This document shows, in pieces, positions 47,688-57,566 of a DNA stretch of 64,000 nt. The DNA is taken from NCBI RefSeq assembly GCF_030272615.1, contig NC_081409.1, forward strand, positions 528,050,291 to 528,114,290, given 5' to 3'. Position 1 is the stretch's first letter. Each line of letters starts with the position of its first letter. This DNA is from Cryptomeria japonica (lineage: Eukaryota > Streptophyta > Pinopsida > Cupressales > Cupressaceae). The notes under the pieces were generated by a model, which saw only the letters and a program-made list of their open reading frames with translations, had not been told where the DNA came from and made no database searches. Made by a program: the position numbers and the translations under genes.

Positions 47688-48917
47688 TGTAAAGCGGAAA
47701 ATCGCGATCGAACCCTAGTTGCTCTCCCCTCTTCCAACTCCAAGGAGAGAGAAGGGAGATTCACTAGGGTTGATGGTTTTCACTTAGGGGAGAGACTTTA
47801 CATTCAAAAGAGGGATTGAAACCCACAAGATCCAATCCCACACAATGCAAGATTGGATGCTAAATGAGTTTCAAGGGTTATGACAACAAGGCTACCCTCT
47901 TTTGTAAAGAATGTGCATAGAAGAATTAAGCTAGGAATGCATAGAAAGTGAGAAAGATTCGCTTATAAACTGAGATAGGAATACAGTATGAAGCTGTGGA
48001 CCTGGAATTAGCAGTAAAATGTCGATACGGCACTGTCCTGCAAATTTGAGCGAAAGTTGCCGAGACGATGGCGCCCGAGCGCCACGGTCCTCCGAAAAAT
48101 CCGCGAAATGAAGGGGGATCTGTTCGTCTCTGCACAAGGATTCCAGATCTTCAATTTCAGCCGCGTACCTGCAACCTACACATAGAAAAGAGAAGACGAT
48201 TGGGGGGTTAGGGATTAGGGGTTTGCCTTTAGGTCAAACCCCGGTTTTGGAATTAACCAAGAAATGAGCAATGCTATAAATGTAAATGTCTGTAATGTAA
48301 AACAAGTACTAATACCTTGTTGTAAGGATGTTTGTATCCTTATGTGCGAAGGTATAGATGTTGTAGGTTGTATGTTGTAGTAGTATGTAGTAAGTGATCT
48401 CCTCTTCAATGGTTGAATCCTTGTCTTGAATGCAACACTTAGCCTTGAATGGAGACTTGAAATGATCAATTGCTTGAAGGAATGCTTGAATGCTTGAATG
48501 CTTGAGTATAATTTCCATGCTTTTTCCATCATGTCGAATGAAAGAGGAAAATGTAGTTTATATACTTGTCAATTAGGGCTGATAGACTGATTTTCCCGAC
48601 CTTAGGTCGACCAGGAAAGACAATTTTCCAATTTGCAAACATAAAGACCCGAAGTCCAAAAGAGACCGGGCCCAAAATAGGACCCAGGGACCAGGGCGCT
48701 GGGCGCCATGGTCCTGGGGGACCAGGGCGCTGGGCGCTCTGGTCCCACCTCCCGGGACAGCAGGGTGCAAAGGAGGTTCAGGCCAGGGTGCAAGAAAATG
48801 CAGTTTTTGGTGTCATGAGCAAGTTTCAGGGTCTCCATTCAGGTTCTGTGTTGCGTCGCCATCGTGAAGACCGAAATGCAGTCAAAATTGCAAGTGTCGC
48901 AATTTTAGGACGCTACA
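47688..48917 (-). repeat. 3' LTR (left) of gypsy family Y
   Basis: 1230 bp, from TGTAAAGCGGAAAATCG to GGACGCTACA on the plus strand. It is longer than its partner by a 31-bp tandem duplication at 48689-48750. Confidence 0.95.
48689..48750. repeat. 31-bp tandem duplication in one LTR
   Basis: GACCAGGGCGCTGGGCG starts at 48689 and again at 48720. The partner LTR has one copy (about 55266). The unit is GC-rich and partly self-complementary. Confidence 0.9.
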
Positions 48918-48933
48918 TTTAGCCCCCACTTTA
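48918..48933 (-). other. Polypurine tract of gypsy family Y
   Basis: TAAAGTGGGGGCTAAA on the minus strand, touching the LTR. Confidence 0.9.
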
Positions 48934-49661
48934 GCGGGAGTATGTATGCTCATACTTCCGGTAAAGTACAAGGAAACAACATTGAAAAACTTTCACCACG
49001 TCAAGGAGGCAAGATACACCAAGCCCCCAATGGACTAAGGATCTTACGACTTTGATCGACAAGGTAAAAGGGAAGATCACGAGGGAGAACCATGACTGTC
49101 AGTAGCAAGGTTCCCTCACTATGAGTCATGCACGAAAGATATCAAAAATTTTCAAGGCAAAGCTAAATTTGTCAAGAAATTTTCAAGTATCTTGAAAAGA
49201 TATGAACGGGATGTATGCCCCCCTACGTTAAAGCGATCGCACACGCCTCAACGGGGGTGATTGTTTTAACGTAGTGATACATATCAGAAAATGAAAAAGG
49301 GAAAGGAGCACGTTATCGCAAGGATTTAGCCCCCAAGTGTGAGATAAACCCAAGGATAATAGACACAAAACACAAAGCACGAGGTGACTTCGCTTTCCTC
49401 GGGGTCAGTATGCTGTATGATAATTCATGTATATCATATGTATGTATGCATAATTGTTCTTCATTCCCCAATCAAGGAAGGTCACCTAGAAGAAGGGAAC
49501 ACATGTGTCTTTTGAGTCAACATGAGAGAGACCAAAAGAGATCTCAATGCTTTGCATCGTCCTCAAGTAGACAACACTAAGGACAACAAATAGAAGAATG
49601 AGAATAACATATAGAAGAAGTAACACAAGAGAGGAGGAGAGAATCTGCTATGCTAATGTAA
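48934..49661 (-). other. Non-coding 3' region of family Y with a strong inverted repeat
   Basis: No motif-bearing frame. A 10-bp perfect inverted repeat CTACGTTAAA / TTTAACGTAG (49223-49232 and 49265-49274) encloses 32 bases whose inner part can also pair (CGATC with GATTG, allowing a G-T pair). This could fold as an RNA hairpin in the transcript. Confidence 0.6.
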
Positions 49662-52600
49662 CTAGTCTAGCACGTCATCTACCCCCCGATCTTGCTGATC
49701 AATGTTTCGGGAAGGCAGGGAACACGCTAGAGGAGGAACATTCAACACAGCAGATGGAGCTATCACAAGATCCAAACAAGGGCTATGTTCATGTTCCAAG
49801 CCACGTTGTTCTTGTCTAGGAGCTAGGATAAGTGCTTTAGAAAATTCATTAGATAAATGGTTATCAATATCAACAAGTTCATATTCACTATCAGAATGAA
49901 CAGGAGTAACATTTGCATCATGAATAACATTTTCATCTATATCATCATCAAGATTTATAAAAATAGGGTCTTTAACTCGCACAGGATCAAGACCATCATG
50001 CATCTTATGTTTAGGAGATTTCGGCTCAATCGTCGGCTGAGGAGAAAATGGAATAATGCTTGTTGAAGGTGTTTTTGGAGATTGCAAAGTTTGAGAAGCA
50101 GTTGCTTGAGCTCTAAGATGACGCTTTCGTCAGCGTTCACGTGCAGAACGATTTCGTCTAGTCTTAGTAGGAAGTGGAGAAGATTGAGGAGGAGGAATGT
50201 TCTCATCCTTTTCACTTGGGTGTTTAGGTTGTGGTCTCTTAGGCTGGATAATAGGAGAAGAAGAAGGTCTCTTCTCTCTATAAAAGGAAGGAGGAGGAAC
50301 TGCTCCATATAAAGGAGGAATTTTTGGTTTAGGAAGGAGACCAAGTCCATCATGACAAGGAGGGATAGGTCTACTTTTAGGAAGTTTATTAGATATAGAC
50401 ATAGTCACATCCATAGGGGTGGGTTGGGAATCTTCTTGAGGAAAGACATTAGTTTTATCTTTCAAAGGAAGAACTTCCTTCTCAAGAATGATAGGAATAT
50501 CAAGTTTAGGTGTTCTAGGTTCACTGAGAGATAGGATCATATCTGTTTTCCACTTTTGATAAGATTTGAAAAGATGATCACTTCGCAGACGAAGAGATTG
50601 GAATTGTTTAGGCCAAAAGTAATCAATAGGAACGCTAGAAGTTCTTTCAGCTGGTTTAAAGAGACTATGATTGACAGTAACAACTTCACCATTATGGGGA
50701 AATTTCAAACACTTATGAATAGGAGAAGCAATAGCTTTCATGGAAGATAGCCAAGGATAGCCAAGCTTCACACGAAATTGTTCGGATGAAGGAATAATAG
50801 CAAAGTTCACATCAAGGGATTTGTTATGGACCTCAATAGGCAATGTAATAGAACCAATTGTAGGAGAAGAAAATGCATCAAATAGTTTCACAATCACATC
50901 TGTTTTGTCATATATCACATGATTCAATTGCAAAGTAAAAAGAAATTCTTTAGTAATAACATTAATCATGCACGAAGGATCAATAAGCAGCCCACGGCAA
51001 GGTGTATTCTTGACTTTTGCAACTATGTATAAAGGACCATCAGGTGCCCTAATGGTTTCACTGGAATCAAATGTGATGGAAGGTTCTTTAGGGTTTTCTT
51101 GCTGCTCTACAAAGTTAATCACATTCGGAGTCATAGACACAAGACCATCAGATGAGAGAGAGGAATCATTAGCCTCAATTGCATTAGAGGTATGAGAAGG
51201 TAATGGATCAGTGAAAATCTGAAGATTTTGGTTAGGAGGAGCTACAGATGTATTGCCTTTATCATTCACACCAGAAATAGAGATAGTATTATTATCAATC
51301 AAATCTTGAATTTTCCCCTTTAAAGCAAAACATTTTTCAGTATCATGCCCCGGTTGACGATGAAATTGACAAAAAGATTTGTTATCAAAATAAGGTGAAG
51401 TAATCTTTGCAGGATCAATTTGTCTTATAGGAGGAAGAGTAAGCACATTTTGTTCCAATAACTTATTCATAATACTATGCAATGATTCATTCAAAGGAGT
51501 ATACTTTCTTTCTTTCTTGAAAAATTTAGAAATAGGAGGCACACCTGATGCTGCATTCACATTGTTGTTGATGATGTTTTCATTGAATTTGATGGAATCT
51601 CTATTCGGTTTAAACTTCCCAAATGGTTGTTGACTGCTATCACCCTTATCACTCGGAGCCATAGGATGTGATTGTTCCATTTGACTCACAGTCAGTTGAT
51701 AATTGTGAAGAGTTGCACACAACTGTTGGAAAGAAGTAAACTCAGAAAACAGAAGTTTGTCTCGAATATCTTTTTGTAAATTAGAAATAAAGATTCTTTG
51801 AATATCATTGTCAGGCACTGGAAAGGAAATTTGAGCATACAAATGCTTATATCTACCAATGAAATCAGTCGCTTTTTCTTTAACACCTTGTTTACAATGC
51901 ATTAAATCAATCAAAGTAACTTTAGGACTTATATTGTTTTGAAATTGTTGAATGAAAGCATTTGCAAGTTGTTCGAAAGAAGTAATAGAATAAGAAGGCA
52001 ACGAGCAATACCATTGTAGGGCTTTGTCTCTTAATGTTCTAGTGAACAGTTTTGCAAGCAACCTTTGGTCATAAGCAAAATCAGTACATATTGTTTGAAA
52101 AGTCTTAACATGTGTTAGAGGATCACCTTTACCATTATAAAGCTCCAAATGCGGGATTTCAACATGTTTAGGAGGGATAGCTCGAACAATGTCAAGAGAA
52201 AGTGGGCTCGCAACATCAAATGTGGGCACACTAAACTTAGATTGATTCATAGAGGCAATTTGTTGCTGTAAAGAAGAGACAGTTTGTGCAAGATTGTTAA
52301 TGGTCGCTTCAGTCGAAGAATTCATATTGGATGTGTTAGATTGAGATGGAGGTGTTATGTTATTGAAAGAAGGTAAAGAGTAAGGTGGTGGAACTCTATG
52401 ATAGTTAGTCATAGGAGATGATTGGACAGGAGGAACACTACAAGGAGGAATGGAATGATTAAACAAATTGCCCCCTTGCGTCATGTTCATTTGTGGAGAT
52501 ATAATAGGGACACTCATTGAAGGAATGAATGAAGAAGTCAGATTAAATGAAGGAGGAGGGTTAATTGAAGAAGAAGGATTACCCCCATGACTGGTGATCA

Positions 52601-53105
52601 CAGGAGGAATGTCTTGTGTAGAAGTAGCCATTATGTTTGATGTAAAGGTAGGTACGCTAGCAATAGAAGTCATCAAAGGAATAGAATGATTGACTTGAGT
52701 AGGAGGTTGTGTATAACCCAAATTTTCAGCACAACTCTTCATAGGCATGACATTCGAATCCACAATGTGTGCAATACCATACAAAATATCAATTCCATTC
52801 TTATCACTTTGAAGCATACGTTTTAGACCCTCAATTAAAGGAAGAGCTTGACTATCGGGGTATTCTTGAGACATCCATTGTCGAAAATCGTCAAATTGGT
52901 TATCCAATTTCGAAAGTTGTTCTTCAGAAACCTCATGGAGAGCTTCTTCATCATTAGGAGGATTAGAGGAATTACCCATGTCCTCGTTAAAAAGGCTATT
53001 CAAATTAGGTTCCATCTCCTCAGTAGTTAAACCTCGGAAAGACTTAATTCTACGGCTTCGTCTAACGGGAATAGTGTAAGTAGGGCTTATTGTTGTAAAA
53101 CTCAT
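49662..53105 (-). pseudogene. Gag-protease protein of gypsy family Y with one in-frame stop
   Basis: A 991-codon frame starts at ATG 53105 (MSFTTISPTYTIPVRRSRRI). A single TGA (50130-50132) separates it from 156 more codons in the same frame, ending at 49662. Residues 1-300: Pro/Ser/Asn-rich linker. Residues 307-475: retrotransposon gag domain (ELYNGKGDPLTHVKTFQTIC, ALQWYCSLP, SFEQLANAFIQQF). Residues 578-592: knuckle FCQFHRQPGHDTEKC (C-X2-H-X4-H-X4-C). Residues 693-800: retropepsin-like fold with LLIDPSCMINVI and YPWLSSMKAIASPIHKCLKF. The active-site Asp709 is followed by Pro-Ser rather than the usual X-Gly, so activity is doubtful. The rest is Pro-rich. Arg-Glu-Arg before and Arg-Lys-Arg after the TGA suggest an Arg codon (CGA) mutated. 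A read-through role for the stop is possible but unsupported. Confidence 0.88.
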
Positions 53106-54246
53106 GCACTAGAGAGAGAGAGAAAGTTTTGAATTTAGAGGTAGCAATTTTCAGTAAAATCAGCCAATCTTTTGGATTTAAGCTGTTAAATACAATCAGG
53201 ACAATCTCCCGAAATTTTAGAAAAAATGTCAGGGACCGTGGCGCTTCGGAGTGCACACGGTCCCAGCAACTTTTTTCGAAATTCGCAGGGATGAAAGTTA
53301 TGATGATTGAGTGATTTTACGATCTGTAGATAGGCCAAATTAAAGTTGCAATCTCGAAATTGAACCCTACCAAGATTGTCGAAAAATGCAAAAATTTGAA
53401 TTTTGAAAAAGAGAGGGAAACTGAAATTTTGAATGTTATGATTTTAGAGGGAATGTCAAGAGCAATGCAAATTTTGAAATTTAAAAATTGACTTAATTTC
53501 ACGCAAAATTCAATTTTGAAAGTGGAAATTAAAGTTGTTGTAATTAAGCACTTAATTTCAAAAGTCACAAATTGTAAGAATTTGAATAAAGCACTGAAAT
53601 TTCGAATGAATGATAACACACTTTTCAGACTTAGGACTGTAAGAAACACAATTTTGACACAAATTTCAATTTCAACAATTTTTGAATGATTAGAAGCGTT
53701 AATCCAAGCAATCCCTAGACCAACTTTGACTGTAATTTTGAAGGTGTTAAAATTGATAAAATCAGCCAAAATTCTGGATTTTAGCAGGAAAATACAGTAA
53801 GATCTCGCTCCCGAAATTTCGAAAAAAATGTCGGGGACGATGGCGCTCGGAGTGCACACGGTCCTCGCAACTTTTTTCCAAATTTTCAGGGATGAAAGAT
53901 ATTGTGATTTTATTGCGGAATCCAAAGTTACAGCTGATTTGGAGATGTTTTGATCAGTGAAATTGTCGGACAAAGGTTGAATCAAGAGGGTTTTAAAAAT
54001 TAGGGTTTTAACACTTAACCACTTAATTTTCAAAATTAAAGCATAGATATGAATTGATAATTTGTAATAGAAGGGTAAATCTGAAACAAGCATTAACATT
54101 TAGACATTTCACAAGCTTAATTACTAAAAAGAAAATTTAGGGTTTTTATGCAATTAACCTCTAAAATTTTGCAAAAGATCAACATGGAAATGTAATCAAG
54201 GAATCCAATTTTCAGATCTAACCATGAATAATCAGAAAGGATGTTC
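53106..54246 (-). other. 5' leader of family Y with an internal duplication
   Basis: About 1.1 kb, non-coding. Two diverged copies of a block of roughly 190-220 bp (53140-53330 and 53740-53960, about 600 bp apart) share AAATCAGCCAA, the GGGAC...CACGGTCC module, TTTTTTC(G/C)AAATT and CAGGGATGAAAG. Confidence 0.75.
53232..53264. repeat. Inverted-repeat module GGGACCGTG...CACGGTCCC
   Basis: A perfect 9-bp stem (53232-53240 with 53256-53264) around 15 bases. Related, less perfect versions occur at 43199, 47043, 48062, 53835, 54641 and 55605. Confidence 0.85.
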
Positions 54247-54261
54247 ACGTCGGGTTCACCA
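54247..54261 (-). other. Primer-binding site of gypsy family Y
   Basis: TGGTGAACCCGACGT on the minus strand, three bases from the LTR; the same as family X. Confidence 0.85.
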
Positions 54262-54264
54262 AAA

Positions 54265-55463
54265 TGTAAAGCGGAAAATCGCGATCGAACCCTAGTTGCT
54301 CTCCCCTCTTCCAACTCCAAGGAGAGAGAAGGGAGATTCACTAGGGTTGATGGTTTTCACTTAGGGGAGAGACTTTACATTCAAAAGAGGGATTGAAACC
54401 CACAAGATCCAATCCCACACAATGCAAGATTGGATGCTAAATGAGTTTCAAGGGTTATGACAGCAAGGCTACCCTCTTTTGTAAAGAATGTGCATAGAAG
54501 AATTAAGCTAGGAATGCATAGAAAGTGAGAAAGATTTGCTTATAAACTGAGATAGGAATACAGTATGAAGTTGCAGACCTGGAATTAGCAGTAAAATGTC
54601 GATACGGCACTGTCTTGCAAATTTGAGCGAAAGTTGCCGAGACGATGGCGCCCGAGTGCCACGGTCCTCCGAAAAATCCGCGAAACGAAGGGGGATCTGT
54701 TCGTCTCTGCACAAGGATTCCAGATCTTCAATTTCAGCCGCGTACCTGCAACCTACACACAGAAAAGCGAAGACGATTGGGGGGTTAGGGATTAGGGGTT
54801 TGCTTTTAGGTCAAACCCCGGTTTTGGAATTAACCAAGAAATGAGCAATGCTATAAATGTAAATGTCTGTAATGTAAAACAAGTACTAATACCTTGTTGT
54901 AAGGATGTTTGTATCCTTATGTGCGAAGGTATAGATGTTGTAGGTTGTATGTTGTAGTAGTATGTAGTAAGTGATCTCCTCTTCAATGGTTGAATCCTTG
55001 TCTTGAATGCAACACTTAGCCTTGAATGGAGACTTGAAATGATCAATTGCTTGAAGGAATGCTTGAATGCTTGAATGCTTGAGTATAATTTCCACGCTTT
55101 TTCCATCATGTCGAATGAAAGAGGAAAATGTAGTTTATATACTTGTCAATTAGGGCTGATAGACTGATTTTCCCGACCTTAGGCCGACCAGGAAAGACAA
55201 TTTTCCAATTTGCAAACATAAAGACCCGAAGTCCAAAAGAGACCGGGCCCAAAATAGGACCCAGGGACCAGGGCGCTGGGCGCTCTGGTCCCACCTCCCG
55301 GGACAGCAGGGTGCAAAGGAGGTTCAGGCCAGGGTGCAAGAAAATGCAGTTTTTGGTGTGATGAGCAAGTTTCGGGGTCTCCATTCAGGTTCCATGTTGC
55401 GTTGCCATCGTGAAGACTGAAATGCAGTTGAAATTGCAAGTGTCGCAATTTTAGGACGCTACA
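54265..55463 (-). repeat. 5' LTR (right) of gypsy family Y
   Basis: 1199 bp. Most differences from the left LTR are C/T or G/A changes. Confidence 0.95.
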
Positions 55464-55468
55464 ATGAG

Positions 55469-56470
55469 AAAGTTGACTTGTTGACTATGTGGAAAAGAGA
55501 GAGAAAATGAGTGAAATGCCAGTTTGGGATCGCATTGTAACTTTGGATCTAAGCTAATTAGACTGATACGGACCTGCCTTGCAAATTTGGAGAAAATTCG
55601 TCAGGACCATGGTGGGAATGTACATGGTCTGCCACAAAATCCGCAAAACGAAAAGGGTTCTTCCGTCTCTGCAAATGAAGCCCAAACCTGCAATTACAGC
55701 TACGCACCTGCAACCTACACGCAAAAAAGAGAGGGAGAATGGTTTTGGATAGGGGTTTTCCTCAGTCAAACCCCGATTGAGGAATCAACCTTGAAAGAAA
55801 GTAAATGCAAATGCTTGAATGTAAACGAAATGTATACCTTGTAAATCTGCAACTTGTTGATGATGATTGCTTTTCTTCTTGAATGTAACCACAAATGTTT
55901 TATGAAATGGCATGTAACATGACAAAACCCTAACACGCACACATGCTTGCAAATGAATGTTGTAATGTTGCTTCAATGCATGAACGAAGAAGACTTGAAT
56001 GCTTGAATGCTTGATGATGACCTTGAAATCTTGTATATTCTCCTTATGCTTCTTATCTCTTATCATCTGTTTTCATCCGTCTTCATTCATCCATGAATGA
56101 GGGTATTGAATTCCTTTTTATACATGGCTCAAGGATTAATTTTCAACTACCAAAGGTCGACAAAGAGGAATTGCAAACCTCGAAGACAAGTTGTGCATAG
56201 GAGACCGGGCAGACCTGACATAGGGCCACCCTAAGGGGTGGGGACAGGGGCGCCACATCCCTATAATAGGGGGAAAAGGATGCCACACCTCTGTCTTGCC
56301 CTATTTTGGGGCCTGGAGAGGGTCTAGAGCAGACACAGGTCATGAAGGAGGAAGGGTGAAGGGGTGAGAATGCAAAAAATAGGTCTCGATTAGGGAAGAA
56401 GATGTCATCACCAAGGTGAGGGCACAAAATGTGGTTAAAATTGCAGGGGTCACAATTTTATGACACCACT
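55469..56470 (-). repeat. 5' LTR of family X, part right of the nested element
   Basis: Reverse of about 42377-43365; together with 47486-47687 it rebuilds one LTR of about 1.2 kb. The outer end (ATGACACCACT) is slightly diverged from ATGACACTACA, so the exact last base is uncertain by a few bases. Confidence 0.85.
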
Positions 56471-57566
56471 CTTTGATGTACAACAATGATTGAGTATTGT
56501 AACTCTTATTTATTTGAAAAATTTCTTAGTTCTTCTCTAATTTTTCTTTGCAATCAATTGTGTTACAACTTGTAACCTGCTTTTTAATGAAAATAAGAGT
56601 TGTAACTAAACTTTGTCTGAGCTTTTGTTCCAGAAATCAATAAAGATTCTTGTTGCTCTTGCTTATTTATTTATCTATCCATGGTGTTCATATGGTCATT
56701 CTAGAAATTCCATGGTGTTCATATGGTCATTCTAGAAATTCATTGTGATTTACCTTAGATCCTTTGATTTCTTGCACATATATGCAGTCTTAGACAAATA
56801 TCCTTTTATTAGATCAGGTCATATGTTGTGTTAAATTTAATTTTTCAGATTAAGTATCATTGTATGGTCATTTCCATGTTTCATGAAAACTGAAAATAAA
56901 GACCTTCATATGTATTGTTTAAGATCATCTTTGGAGGTAATGAGTTGTGAATGTAGTTAATCAGTTGATTCTTTTATGATCAACCATTTCCAAATAGAAA
57001 AAAAACAAAACATTTTGGGTGCATCACCACAAGTTACTAGTAGGATTTCATTTTCAAAGTATCCTCTATCCCTTTTCCTTGTAAAAAATGAATAGTTTTA
57101 AGAAATTTTAAAGGGAACCAACCCTCTCTAGAGGTCTACTTCTATCATAGGGTACCCACAACCTGGAGGTAGTCCCATGTGTCACAAGTTAGCTGAGTCT
57201 AGGCTTAGCTAGGTTGTAGACCTTAGTGATAACAGATGGTTGTGTAGATGATCCTAAGAGATATCCGAAAGACTTCATGTCGATTGATGCTACAGTACAA
57301 TATTCATGAGACACAAAGCATCCGAGAGAACTTTAGGGTTGAGCATTTATTGCACCTTAAAATTAGGTATTCAAAGGATAAAAAGGCATATTAACATTAA
57401 TTTCTCACATTGCAATCGAAGTGAAAGAGCAAAATAGCATGGTGAAGAAGATTGTGAAGCTAAACCTGAGCTTGAAGAGATTCAACAAAGATTTCTTGCA
57501 TCAAGTTGAAGTCAGAAAGGTATTTTCTGAGTTTGAAGCTATTTGTTCATAACCTTGAATTCGATA
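56471..57566 (+). other. Non-coding DNA before the large unknown frame
   Basis: Probably own internal DNA of the 36-kb composite. It contains a perfect 31-bp tandem duplication (56679-56709 and 56710-56740, starting CCATGGTGTTC). No recognisable coding motif. Confidence 0.5.

Larger units (their letters stand above)
47688..55463 (-). mobile_element. Young non-autonomous Ty3/gypsy element (family Y) nested in an LTR of family X
   Basis: 7776 bp with LTRs of 1230 and 1199 bp and a perfect 5-bp target duplication ATGAG (47683-47687 and 55464-55468). The X-family LTR can be read straight across the insertion. It has a priming site, a polypurine tract and one long frame of gag and protease type. 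No reverse transcriptase, RNase H or integrase is present in the 5.3-kb interior, so it must use enzymes from a relative. The LTRs differ at about 20 positions plus one 31-bp indel, so it is the most recent insertion in the window. The element is compact and structurally complete. Confidence 0.95.

Noticed and set aside
50082-51195. Plus-strand frames of 60-76 codons opposite the gag-protease frame
   Set aside because: Shadow frames of the minus-strand coding region.
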